Source: Triticum aestivum
Taxonomy: Eukaryota; Streptophyta; Magnoliopsida; Poales; Poaceae
NCBI RefSeq assembly: GCF_018294505.1
Contig: NC_057807.1
Span: 273,277,369-273,341,368 of the forward strand
DNA length: 64,000 nucleotides
Direction: 5' to 3'
Positions 23,036-35,176 of this stretch are shown in pieces (within the stretch, counting starts at the first letter, position 1; each line of letters begins with the position of its first letter). The notes beneath the pieces are model-generated. The model worked only from the letters and a program-made list of their open reading frames with translations. It ran no database searches and was not told where the DNA came from. The position numbers and the translations under genes were made by a program.

Positions 23036-24868
23036 GCGTTCATCGTCTCTCAGGTATCTCTCGTGCTACAAGTATGTCGACAATGATCTTTGTAACACAC
23101 TGACGGTACTCTCTCCCTCGACCTTCATCACTCTATCTCTCTCTAAGTATATCTCGCTCCCTGCAATGTGTCTCTAACTATGATTCTCCATGTGGAATCT
23201 CTTTCTCTCACACAAACACAAAAGTTTGTCTCCCGGGGTCTCATTTCTCTCTACTATTCCCATGTGTGCCACTCGCACACCCCTCATATAGAGATGTCTT
23301 TCGCTCCTTAGATATGAGAGCCTACGACTCTTCCTCTTAAATATCTCTTTATCACACACAAACACAAACTCTGTCTCCCAGGGTCTCATATTTCTCCATT
23401 GTTCTCTTGTATGTCGCTCACACACACTCTCTCTCCCTAGATATATCTTACGTTCCCTCATATGTCTCTCTAGCTATCACTCTCGTTTTGAAATATCTTT
23501 CTCTCTCGCAGACACAAAACTCCGTCTCTCAGGATCTCATTTCTCTCTGATATCTGTTTGTATTTGACTCACATGCACCCTCTCTCTATCTCTCTCACAC
23601 CCACACACATAACTCAGCCTTCTGATCCACTCGACTCCTATCTCTAATGCACACTAGCTAGCATCTTTATCTTTCTATTTATCTGTTTCTCCATCAACCT
23701 TCTTTCTCGCCCTCACTCTTGATTCCTATCATGCACACTACATGTGTTTCTCTCTACATGTAGTCAAGTGCCCTCTCACACATATATATAACTTCACCCT
23801 CTGAACCTCCCGGCGGTCATCTCCAACACCCAAACTAGCGGATGTCCCTCTAGCTAGCATCTCCATCTCTGTATCTATCTGTAGTTTCTCCATCAACATT
23901 TCTTTCTCGCACGGAGTCTTGCTTCTTATCACCCACAGTATATATGTCTCTCCATACATATGCATTTATAGGTTGATCTCTTTTGCACAATCGTTGTGCC
24001 TCACTCCCTCTGCTCGCCATAGATGCATGCTCCAGCCCACGCCACTATCTCTTAAATACAAAAACACATGCTCAATTGTCGGGCCTTCTTCCCTGCATTC
24101 TCACATGCATGCATATTGTCATACCGACCCGTCTCTCCCATGTTGTTGATCTTATGACTTATGTCTTCTTTCTTTTATCTCGATCATGCGCGCGCGCACA
24201 CACACACATCCCACATATACATGTATACCTCTCACACATGCACGTTCAAGGTCTCTATGTCTCCATACGTAGTTAATTACCCTCAATCCTAATGCCACAT
24301 CGAATCGTTCTCCTCTTTTGTGCACATAACTTCCGCCTGGATGGGTAAAACACACACTCACACTTAACAATCTCCTTCTAGCTACCCCCCCCCCCCCCCG
24401 CCTCTCACTCTTCCCCTATATCCCCGAAACCAATAAGAACATCCCTTTGTTTAATACCCGCCTACATGCACCATCGATATATAGTAGTCTTCCTCGGTGT
24501 CTCTCGAACAAACACGTTCTCTCGATGTTGACTCCTCTCACGCGCACACACCTTCTCTTCCCTCTCTACGGGCATTTTCTCTCTCGCACCCCATCGTTGG
24601 TGGCCTCTGCCATACACATCACCTCTCTATGATGAAGCCACACACACTTAAATTACATCCACCACAGAGGACCCCGTGACACACAAACACACACACACAC
24701 GCACGCACCCCCCCACACACACACTAAGACTCCATCTCTCTCTCACATACACACACAAACAAACACACACACACACACAAGCACACCCCCCCCCACCCAA
24801 CCCCCCCCCCACACACACACTAAAACTCCATCTCTGTCTCTCTCACACACACACAAACTAAGACTCCA

Positions 24869-24900
<32 letters not shown>

Positions 24901-24930
24901 CCCACACACACACTAAGACTCCATCTCACA
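23036..24930. repeat. 1.9-kb pyrimidine-rich low-complexity tract with CT and CA microsatellites
   Basis: The plus strand is dominated by CTCTCT and CACACA runs throughout, with many variant copies of 'ctctctcacacacac' and 'gtctctca'. A run of 14 C lies near 24387-24400. At 24670-24930 a minisatellite repeats about four times a unit made of (CA)n followed by CTAAGACTCCATCTCTCTC. ORFs here (Thr/His/Pro-rich) are by-products. Confidence 0.88.
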
Positions 24931-26357
24931 CACACATGCTCTAGGCAGAGCATTTGTTCCTACCACCCTTCATCCAACCTTACCCGTATGATAAACAATC
25001 ACCTTTATTTACTTGCATAACATGGACAAATTCCACTTTACTTTAGTAGTCAGCAAACTTATCATAAATACCCTTATAAAAAACAAGTTGGCGATGATGG
25101 TGTGCCTGCCATCTTGTAATACAGACCATATGATCTATATCTGACGGATAGAAAGCAAACTATGATAATTTTACAAAAGATACCCGCACCTCTCTCCACA
25201 TAATTATCTCCCACAACCTCATTGCTCAGCAATTAAAAAGGAATAAGTCTCTGGAACAATCTAGCATGCATGGTGGCTGCTGCCGCCTGTCGGCCCCGTC
25301 CATCCCCAAGCCTCCGCCCATTCCGACCACCAGTCACCACCACACTCCACTCCTCCTCGCCTTATCTCTCATCTTTCATTTTTTCGATGACATTCTCGAG
25401 ATACCAGTTTTCCGATAAAATTGTCGAGATATCATTAGTTTTTACACATGGGATTACTCCTGCATGGGTCAATCACAACAGGTGTTTTGTAAAAAAAATG
25501 CATATTGATGTTCTGTGCAATGCACGAGAATCTTGCTTGTAATTATATAACGCAAATCACAAGCAGGAAGTGACATTTTTTGACACAACCACGTTAACAT
25601 GGCCACGTAAATCACTAGCTAAAGTAAATATCATTATACTTATATCCCGATGCAAAAGGTTGAGTACATGTCCGAAGAGTAGAGTCGCACACACGCACTC
25701 TGTCTCTCAGAATCTCTCTCTCACACACACAAGTTACATGACGCCCACTTAAGCAAACATGTATGTTACAATTTGTGCACCCGCGGGTACATGTGATGCT
25801 GCGCATTTATTTAAGCCGTAAGGCAAACCCAAACAGTAGCTGCATTCATTCCCCTCCCGCCGCCTCTTCTCTGGTCGATGTCGCCCGGTAGCCATGGCCC
25901 GGCCGAAGGTAACAACATACGCCATACTCCCGCCGGAGCGGTGCTTTAATATGGAAATTTTAGTGGTCATGCATGCATCTTTTTGTGCTAGCACTCCTAT
26001 ATAAGGGTTGATCGGTCGCTTCCCGCGGATGTGCGCGGGCGGTGGACGAGGAAGGAGAAGGGAAGCGGGCTGTGGAGTAACGTTTTTTACCATAATTTCT
26101 TAGGAAACTGAGTGCAATAATTGAGTAGTTTTGCAAACAACCAGTACTACACCTGAAACGGTTCAAAACCTATACTCCCTTGCCAGTGCGCACTTCCTAC
26201 ATGAAACGGTCAGCGTTGCCCTGGAGCGTCAGTGCCGCATTAATGCCCGGCCAGAGCGGAGGTGACCTCTCACTGGCGCCGGCTTTGAAGTGGTGCGACG
26301 GCCGAGAGAGCGCCGCTTCCCGGTGCACACGACTGCTCCGCGTCGAGACTAGCCATA
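24931..26357. other. CACTA interior, no gene identified
   Basis: Mixed composition without a supported coding frame; a short CT/CA microsatellite relic lies at 25690-25735. From about 26160 the sequence is similar to 38060 onwards (see the paired segmental duplication). Confidence 0.4.
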
Positions 26358-26668
26358 GGTCCTGTTTGGATCCATGGGTTAGAGTTAGTTTGAGCTAGTT
26401 GGCGCTCAAATAGCCCTAAAGTAGCCAAGCATGAGGGTTTAAATTGGAGCAAGTTGCACCGAACCCACCAAAAAAAATATCCCACCCAAGAGGTGCTAAC
26501 TGAAGATAGTTCTCATTGGGACCACTGAAAAATCACTTTTCTCTCTCCATCAAGTGCATTTATTGTCAATCTAACCCTGTCACCCAAACACCTCTTTGAC
26601 TACAGTTAGTTCAGGGTTAGTCATGAGTTAGTCTAACCTCTAGCTAAGTTAGAGTATGGAACAGGAGC
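26358..26668. mobile_element. Putative MITE with short terminal inverted repeats
   Basis: The left end GGTCCTGTTTGGATCC and the right end, read in reverse complement, GCTCCTGTTCCATACTC, form imperfect inverted repeats around a ~310-bp non-coding body with TTAGAGTTAG and CTAACTT-type subterminal motifs. No clear TSD, so the superfamily (hAT or Harbinger) is open. Confidence 0.5.
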
Positions 26669-27381
26669 AGTATAGGACATGCAAGTTGCTCAAAGCATAC
26701 AGTCAAATTCGTACGTGAAAGGATTTTTTTTCTTTTTGAAAATGGAACGTGAAAGGAATTTTTTTTAGAATGCTCTTGGCATGTCGCTAACATGTGATGA
26801 GTTAACCGACCTCAATAGACGGCAAAAATGCCAGCCCGCCGCACTTTGATACTCCAACAATAGAGCCGAGGAGGGAGAAGCGATACAGGCTACTGGATTA
26901 CTAGAGATAGGTATCGCACGGAAGCCAAGAAATATGGTGATAGCGTGGGTTAGCCATGTACTAGTATGATGTAACTACACTGGGCTACCGTGTTTCTACT
27001 CTTCCATTCCACTGTGGAGATGATTGGTTGATTTTATATCGCTGAATAATATTAAATATTATGAGTGTAGATGCTCCACCACGAGGTTCCTTGCTCCTTC
27101 TTGGTCATCGGGAATCTATGTTCTTCCACTATTTTTTTACGTGAGCTTTGTTAATCCTTTTGCCAACACACGAGACATCTTCGAGGTGCACGTGTTATGC
27201 AAGGATCGTTCCATCTATATGAAGAACACATGGGACTGGAACTACGAGACGGACATGTACCCAGGAGTGGACGTATGAACCTGAGTAATGTAGCGTAGTA
27301 AGTGAAGTAGAAAGGCACAAATGGTATGAACATGTGCGCCATATAGGCCGGGGTGTGCCCCCTTTTCAAAGAAAACAAATA

Positions 27382-27548
27382 TTGGGTGTGTTTGGTTGCG
27401 TTCTCGTCTCAGCATAGTTGTTCCCTCTTCATGCATGCTCAACTCAACACCCCTCTTCATGCATGCTCTCTTCATGCATGCTTCTAGTGTATTTGTGCTA
27501 AACTAGTGTGGACTCATGCACCCTCCATACACTCTACCAAACACCCAA
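27382..27548. mobile_element. Putative hAT- or Harbinger-like MITE
   Basis: Ends TTGGGTGTGTTTGGT and ACCAAACACCCAA are inverted repeats around 167 bp. Inside are three copies of CTTCATGCATGCT. No certain TSD. Confidence 0.55.
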
Positions 27549-28363
27549 AAGTAGGTCGAGAAGGGAAATCTTGGGCGGCATTTGTCTCTTACTGCGTACT
27601 ACCACTAAATGTTGTACGTGTAAAGCACGGTGATGTTATGGAGTACGTGCCTAAGTACTCTACTACTACTATATTAGTTGGAGGCACATATTAACTTTTA
27701 TATTTGTTTATGTGTATGCCCCGAGACCTTCCAACTAGACGTGTCTTTCTCTCCAGGTCGCACTTTGTATCGTTCATACCACTAAGTACTACTACGTGTG
27801 GTCTCCAACCCAGAAGTGGAAGAAGTGGAGACGCTCTACCACGTTGTTTTTTTACGCTGGGCTCTACCACGTTGTTCATGTCCCACTCCTTTCGCTGACG
27901 TGTGGGACATCCAGCATGTGCCGTGTTTGGACCCTTCGTCGTAAGAGTTGAAATGCTAGCATTCATTAGAAATAAAAAATAACTATGACATGCCCACTTC
28001 CCACTTTGAAGTTGCTCGGACGAAGGAACCATCATGACTTCATTGAATTCCGCTTCTTGAAGAAAACTACTATACCAGCAGTACTGCTAGCTACAGTAGT
28101 TACTCCAACAGAGGCCTCCTTTCGTTCATAGGATAGGAATTTTATAGGAATATGAAAATCATAGAAAGTGAGATGACATGCATCTCAATTCCTATAGAGA
28201 AAGAGATGCCATTTGATGCATAGGATAGGAATTTTTCCATTTAGTCTAGGCTAATGTATTGGTAATTTGCTCTAAAAACTACAATAGTAACTAGTAGTGC
28301 TGGTACATGCTCGTACTCAGACACAGACACACACACTAACTACTAGTACTACTACTTCTCACA

Positions 28364-30092
28364 TCTTGGGGAACGTAGTAATTTCAAAAAAAATTCCTAC
28401 GCACACGCAAGATCATGGTGATGCATAGCAACGAGAGGGGAGAGTAATGTCCACGTACCCTCATAGACCATAAGCGGAAGTGTTATGACAATGCGGTTGA
28501 TGTAGTCGTACGTCTTCACGATCCGACCGATCCAAGTACCGAACGTACGGCACCTTCGAGTTCAGCACACGTTCAGCTCGATGACGATCCCCGGACTCCG
28601 ATCTAGCAAAGTGTCGGGGATGAGTTCCGTCAGCACGACGGCGTGGTGACGATGATGATGTTCTACCGGCGCAGGGCTTCGCCTAAACTCCGCGATGATA
28701 TGACCGAGGTGGAATATGATGGAGGGGGGCACCGTACACGGCTAAGGAACGATCACGTAGATCAACTTGTGTGTCTATGGGGTGCCCCCTGCCCCCGTAT
28801 ATAAAGGAGCAAGGGAGGAGGAGGCCGGCCCTAGGAGGGGGCGCACCAAGTGTGGAGTCCTACTAGGACTCCCTAGTCCTAGTAGGATTCCACCTCCCAT
28901 ATGGAATAGGAAAATAGGAAGGGAAAAGGAGAAGGAAGGAAGGGGGCGCCCCCCTTCCCTAGTCCAATTCGGACCACACCAAGGGGAGGGGTGCGGCCAC
29001 CCTTGAGGCCCTTTTCCTTCTTTCCCGTATGGCCCAATAAGGCCCAATACGTATTCCCGTAACTCTTCGGTACTCCGAAAAATACCCGAATCACTCGAAA
29101 CCTTTTCGAACTCCGAATATAGTCGTCCAATATATCGATCTTTACGTCTCGACCATTTCGAGACTCCTCGTCATGTCCCCGATCTCATCCAGGACTCCGA
29201 ACTCCTTCGGTACATCAAAACTCATAAACTCATAATATAACTGTCATCGTAACGTTAAGCGTGCGGACCCTACGGGTTCGAGAACTATGTAGACATGACC
29301 TAGAACTATTCTCGGTCAATAACCAATAGCGGAACCTGGATGCTCATATTGGCTCCCACATATTCTACGAAGATCTTTATCGGTCAAACCGCATAACAAC
29401 ATACGTTGTTCCCTTTGTCATCGGCATGTTACTTGCCCGAGATTCGATCGTCGGTATCCAATAGCTAGTTCAATCTCGTTACCGGCAAGTCTCTTTACTC
29501 GTTACGTAATACATCATCTCGCAACTAACTCATTAGTCACATTGCTTGCAAGGCTTATAGTGATGCATTACCGAGAGGGCCCAGAGATACCTCTCCGACA
29601 ATCGGAGTGACAAATCCTAATGTCGAAATACGCCAACCCAACATGTACCTTCGGAGACACCTGTAGAGCTCCTTTATAATCACCCAGTTACGTTGTGACG
29701 TTTGGTAGCACACAAAGTGTTCCTCGGTAAACGGGAGTTGCATAATCTCATAGTCATAGGAACATGTATAAGTCATGAAGAAAGCAATAGCAACATACTA
29801 AACGATCAAGTGCTAAGCTAACGGAATGGATCAAGTCAATCACATCATTCTCCCAATGATGTGATCCCGTTAATCAAATGACAACTCTTTTGTCCATGGC
29901 TAGGAAACATAACCATCTTTGATAAACGAGCTAGTCAAGTAGAGGCATACTAGTGACACTATGTTTGTCTATGTATTCACACATGTATTATGTTTCCGGT
30001 TAATACAATTCTAGCATGAATAATAAACATTTATCATGATATAAGGAAATAAATAATAACTTTATTATTGTCTCTAGGGCATATTTCCTTCA
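28364..30092 (-). repeat. 3' LTR of Angela-like element
   Basis: Collinear with 35177-36907. Its outer end reads TCTTGGGG where the partner has TGTTGGGG, so the terminal CA of the minus-strand LTR has become GA by one change. A TATATAA-type box lies at about 28798-28804. Confidence 0.93.
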
Positions 30093-30103
30093 GTCTCCTA
30101 CTT
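30093..30103 (-). other. Polypurine tract of Angela-like element
   Basis: The minus strand reads AAGTAGGAGAC directly before the LTR start TGAAGG, the standard plus-strand priming site. Confidence 0.7.
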
Positions 30104-30119
30104 GCACTAGAGTCAATAA

Positions 30120-31752
30120 TCTAGATTACACAGTAATGATTCTAACACCCATAGTTCACATCGTCATGTGATCAACACCCAAAGGGTTTACTAGAGTCAA
30201 TAATCTAGTTCACATCGCTATGTGATTAACACCCAAAGAGTACTAAGGTATGATCATGTTTTGCTCGTGAGAGAAGTTTAGTCTACGGGTCTGTCACATT
30301 CAGAGCCGTATGTATTTTGCAAATATTCTATGTCTACAATGCTCTGCATGGAGCTACTCTAGCTAATTGCTCCCACTTTCAATATGTATCCAGATTGAGA
30401 CTTAGAGTCATCTAGATCGGTGTAAAAGCTTGCACCGATGTAACTTTTTACGACGGGCTCTTTTATCACCTCCATAATCAAGAAGTATTTCCTTGGTCCT
30501 CACTAAGGATATTCTTGACCGCTGTCCAGTGATCTACTTTATAGAACGCAGAGCAAGGTATACAATAGGTCTGGTTCACAGCATAGCATACTTTATAGAA
30601 CCTATGACTGAGGTATAGGGAATGACTTTTCATTCTCTTTCTATTTTCTGCCATAGTCGGGTTTTGAGTCTTACTCAACTTCACACCTTGCAACACACGC
30701 AAGAACTCTTTCTTTGACTGTTCCATTTTGAACTACTTCAAAAAATTTATCAAGGTATGTATTCATTGAAAAACTTATCAAGCGTCTTGATCTATCTATA
30801 TAGATCTTGATGCTCAATGTGTAAGCAGCTTCACCAAGGTCTTTCTTTGAAAAACTTCTTTCAAACACTCCTTTATGCTTTGCAGAAAATTCTACATCAT
30901 TTCCAATTAATAATATGTCATTCACATATACTTATCAGAAATGTTGTAGTGCTCCCACTCACTTTCTTGTAAATACAGGTCTTTCCAAAAGTCCGTATAA
31001 AACCATATGCTTTAATCAACTCATCAAAGCGTATATTCCAACTCCGAGATGCTTGCACCAGTCCATTGATGGATTGCTGGAGCTTGCACACTTTGTTAGC
31101 ATCTTTAGGATTGACAAAAACTTTCTGGTTGCATCATATACAACTCTTCTTTAATAAATCCATTAAGGAATGCAGTTTTGACATCCATTTGCCAGATTTC
31201 ATAAAATGTGGCAATTGCTAACAAGATTCAGACAGACTTAAGCTTCGATACGAGTGTGAAAATCTCATCGTATTCAATACCTTGAACTTGTTGAAAACCT
31301 TTCGCAACAAGTCGAGCTTAGTAGATAGTAACACTACTATCAGTGTCCGTCTTCCTCTTGAAGATCCATTTATTTAACATGGCTTGCTGATCATCGAGCA
31401 AGTCAATCAAAGTCCATACTTTGTTCTCATGCATGGATCATATCTCAGATTTTATGGCCTCAAGCCATTTCGTGGAATCTGGGCTCATCATCGCTTCCTC
31501 ATAGTTCGTAGGTTCATCATGGTCTAGTAACATGACTTCTAGAACATGATTACCGTACCACTCTGGTGCGGATCTTACTCTGGAAGACCTACGAGGTTTG
31601 GTAGCAACTTGATCTGAAGTTTCATGATCATCATCATTAACTTCCTCACTAATTGGTGTAGGAATCACTGGAACTGATTTCTGTGTTGAACTACTTTCCA
31701 ATAAGGGAGAAGGTACAATTACCTCATCAAGTTCTACTTTCCTCCCACTCAC
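30120..31752 (-). pseudogene. Reverse transcriptase-RNase H remnant of Angela-like element
   Basis: The minus-strand frame at 31752-31438 is the pre-RT linker (basic KPRRSSRVRSAPEWYG, then EAMMSPDSTKWLEAI). RT sequence continues through stops and frameshifts at about 31400-30930 (blocks resembling ARLVAKGF and WQMDVKTAFLNG). At 30925-30671 the catalytic box reads YVNDILLIGND where the family has YVDD, so one catalytic Asp is Asn. 30726-30478 holds the HWTAVKNIL block. The RNase H domain survives only in part (a GASF box near 30430 where TDASF is usual), and the space to the polypurine tract is shorter than normal. Confidence 0.75.
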
Positions 31753-31858
31753 TTCTTTCGAGAGAAACTTCTTCTCTAGAAAGGATCCATCTTAGCAACG
31801 AATAACTTGCCTTCAGATCTGTGATAGAAGGTGTACCCAATAGTTACCTTTGGGTATT

Positions 31859-32727
31859 CTATGAAGACGCACTTCTCTGATTTGGGTTCGAGCTTATCAG
31901 GTTGAAAACCTTTTTCATATAAGCATCGCAACTCCAAGTTTTAAGAAACGACAGCTTAGGTTTACTGCTAAACCATAGTTCATACGGTGTCGTCTCAACA
32001 GATTTCGATGTTGCCCTTTTAAACGTGAATGCAGCCGTCTCTAATGCATAACCCCAAAACAATAGTGGTAAACCGATAAGAGACATCATAGATCGCACCA
32101 TATCTAGTAAAGTACGATTACGACGTTCGGACACACCATTACATTGTGGTGTTCCAGATGGCGTGAGTTGCGAAACTATTTCACATTGTTTCAAATGAAG
32201 ACCAAACTCATAACTCAAATATTCGTCTCCACGATCAGATCGTAGAAACAATATTTTTCTTGTTACGATGATTTTTCCACTTCACTCTGAAATTCTTTGA
32301 ACTTTTCAACTATTTCAGACTTATGTTTCATTAAGTAGATATACCCATATATGCTCAAATCATCTGTGAAGGTTAGAAAATAACGATACTTGCCACGAGC
32401 CTTAACACTCATCGGATCGCAAACATCGGTATGTATTATTTCCAATAAGTCAGTAGCTCATTCCATTGTTCCGGAGAACGGGGTTTTAGTCATCTTGCCC
32501 AAAAGGCACGGTTCGCAAGCATCAAATGATTCATAACCAAGTGATTCCGAAAATCCATCTTTATGGAGTTTCTTCATGCGCTTTACACCGATATGACCCA
32601 AACGGTAGTGCCACAAATAAGTTTGCACTATCATTATCAACTTTGCATCTTTTGGCATCAAAATTATGAATATGTGTATCACTACGATCGAGATCCAACA
32701 AACTATTTTCATTGGGTGTATGACCAT
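31859..32727 (-). pseudogene. Integrase remnant of Angela-like element (GAG-pre-integrase plus core)
   Basis: 32727-32458 carries the zinc-binding GAG-pre-integrase domain (HYRLGHIG, then CEPCLLGKMTKTPF). The rve core follows: HTDVCDPM with the first catalytic Asp, SDRGDEYL with the second and GVSERRNRTLLDMVR with the Glu, so the D-D-E residues remain. A TAA and a frameshift at about 32251-32265 break the core, and a stop separates it from the pre-integrase domain. Confidence 0.8.
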
Positions 32728-33117
32728 TGAAGGTTTTATTCATGTAAACAGAACAACAATTATTCTCTAACTTTAAATGAATAACCGTATTGCAATAAAC
32801 ATGATCAAATCATATTCATGCTCAACGCAAACGCCAAATAACATTTATTTAGGTTTAATACTAATCCCGAAAGTATAGGGAGTGTGCGATGATGATCATA
32901 TCAATCTTGGAACTACTTCCAACACACATCGTCACTTTACCCTCAACTAGTCTCTGTTTATTCTGTAACTTCTGTTTCGAGTTACTAATATTTAGCAACC
33001 GAACAAGTATCAAATACTCAGGGGCTACTATAAACGCTAGTAAAGTACACCTCAATAACATCTATATCAAATATACCCTTGTTCACTTTGCCATCCTTCT
33101 TATCCACCAAATATTCA

Positions 33118-33834
33118 GGGTATTTCCGTTTCCAGTGACCATTTCCTTTGCAGTGTAAGCACTCAGTTTCAGGCTTTGTTCCAGCTTTGGGCTTCTTTGC
33201 GGGAGTGACAACTTGCTTGTCATTCTACTTGAAGTTCCCCTTTCTTTCCTTTTTCCCTTTTCTTGAAACTAGTGATCTTGTCAACCATCAACACTTGATG
33301 CTCTTTCTTGATTTCTACCTTCGTCGATTTCAATATCACGAATAGCTCAGGAATCGCTTTCGTCATCCCTTGCATACTATAGTTCATCACAAAGTTCTAC
33401 TAGCTTGGTGATGGTGACTAGAGAACTCTGTCAATCACTATCTTATCTGGAAGATTAACTCCCACTTGATTCAAGCGATTGTAGTACCCAGACAATCGAA
33501 GTACTTGCTCACTAGTTGAGCAATTCTCCTCCATCTTTTAGGCGAAGTATTTGTCAAAGGTCTCATACCTCTTGACACGGGCATGAGTCTGAAATACCAA
33601 TTTCATCTCTTGAAACATCTTATATGTTCCATGACGTTTCAGAAAACGTTTTTGTAGTCCCGGTTCTAAGCCATAAAGCATGGTGCACAAAACTATCAAG
33701 TAGTCATCATATTGAGCTAGCCAAACGTTCATAACGCCTGCACCTGCTCCTGCAATAGGTCTGTAACCTAGTGGTGCATCAAGGACATAATTCTTCTGTG
33801 CAGCAATGAGGATAAACCTCAGATCACGGACCAA
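33118..33834 (-). pseudogene. gag remnant of Angela-like element
   Basis: 33834-33538 encodes a UBN2-type copia capsid (APLGYRPIAG... then YLIVLCTMLYGLEPGLQKRF). Further on, at 33161-33120, is a CCHC zinc knuckle, C-LH-C-KGNG-H-WKRK-Y, in which the fourth ligand Cys is Tyr (TGC to TAC, codon 33122-33120). Frameshifts and stops separate the parts. Confidence 0.78.
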
Positions 33835-35156
33835 GTCCGCATCATTGCTACTAATATCTTTTCAAGTTAGTTTTTCTCTAGGAACACATATAAAAACATA
33901 GGGAAGCAAAAAAACATAGGGGAGCAACAACGCGAGCTATTAATCTACAACATAATTTGCAAAATACTACCAGGACTAAGTTCATGATAAATTTAAAGTT
34001 CAATTAATAATATTACTTAAGAACTCCCACTTAGATAGACATCCCTCTAATCCTCTAAGTGATTACGTGATCCATATCAACTACACCATGTCCGATCATC
34101 ACGTGAGATGGAGTAGTTTCAACGGTGAACATCAATATATTGATCATATCTACTATATGATTCACGCTCGACCTTTTGGTCTCCGTGTTCCGAGGCCATA
34201 TCTGTTATATGCTAGGCTCGTCAAGTTTAACCTGAGTATTCCGCGTGTGCAACTGTTTTGCACCCGTTGTATTTGAACGTAGAGCCTATCACACCCGATC
34301 ATCACGTGGTGTCTCAGCACGAAGAACTTTCGCAACGGTGCATACTCAGGGAGAACACTTTTACTATGATAATTTAGTGAGGGATCATCTTATAATGCTA
34401 CCGTCAATCAAAGCAAGATAAGATGCATAAAAGATAAACATCACATGCAATCAATATAAGTGATATGATATGGCCATCATCATCTTGTGCTTGTGATCTC
34501 CATCTTCGAAGCACCGTCGTGATCACCATGTCACCGGCGCGACACCTTGATCACCATCGCAGCATCGTTGTCGTTACGCCATCTATTGCTTCTACGAATA
34601 TCACTACCGTTTAGTGACAAAGTAAAGCAATTACAGGGCGTTTGCATTTCATACAATAAAGCGACAACCATATGGCTCCTGCCAGTTGCCGATAACTTCG
34701 GTTACATAACATGATCATCTCATACAATAAAATATAGCATCACATCTTGACCATATCACATCATAACATGCCCTGCAAAAACAAGTTAGACGTCCTCTAC
34801 TTTGTTGTTGCAAATTTTACGTGGCTCCTACGGGCTTTAGCAAGAACCGTTCTTACCTACGCATCAAAACCACAACGATAGTTCGTCAAGTTAATGTTGT
34901 TTTAACCTTCGCAAGGACCGGGCGTAGCCACACTCAATTCAGCTAAAGTGAGAGAGACAGACACCCGTCAGTCACCTTTAAGCACGAGTGCTCGTAATGG
35001 TGAAACCAGTCTCGCGTAAGCGTACGCGTAATGTCGGTCTGGGCCGATTCATCTCACAATACCGCTCAGCCAAAGTATGACATGCTGGTAAGCAGTATGA
35101 CTTGTATCGCCCACAACTCACTTGTGTTCTACTCGTGCATATGACATCTACGCATA
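33835..35156 (-). other. 5' leader of Angela-like element
   Basis: About 1.3 kb between primer site and gag without a sustained frame, as in BARE-1/Angela elements, whose long leader carries packaging signals. Nothing else supported. Confidence 0.55.
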
Positions 35157-35176
35157 GAACCTGGCTCGGATGCCAC
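35157..35176 (-). other. Primer binding site, initiator tRNA-Met type
   Basis: On the minus strand, directly after the LTR end CCCCAACA, the sequence GTGGCATCCGAGCCAGGTTC matches the complement of the 3' end of plant initiator tRNA-Met (TGGTATCAGAGCCAGGTT) with a few substitutions. Confidence 0.78.

Larger units (their letters stand above)
26160..28085. repeat. Segmental duplication, copy 1 (pairs with 38060-40090)
   Basis: Collinear anchors: 26203-26250 with 38094-38140 (TGAAACGG...GCATT), 27888-27915 with 39880-39910 (CG.TGTGGGAC), and the strongest, 28003-28073 with 39971-40041 (GGACGAAGGAACCATCATGA). Offsets are 11.9-12.0 kb for all three. The blocks between anchors were not aligned base by base and include MITEs present in only one copy. 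Confidence 0.55.

Noticed and set aside
24676..24861. Thr/His/Pro-rich ORF
   Set aside because: Translation of CA/CT microsatellites only.
28767..29130. ORFs in the Angela LTR, repeated at 35692-35973
   Set aside because: They occur in LTR non-coding sequence, on both strands, and are not part of gag-pol.
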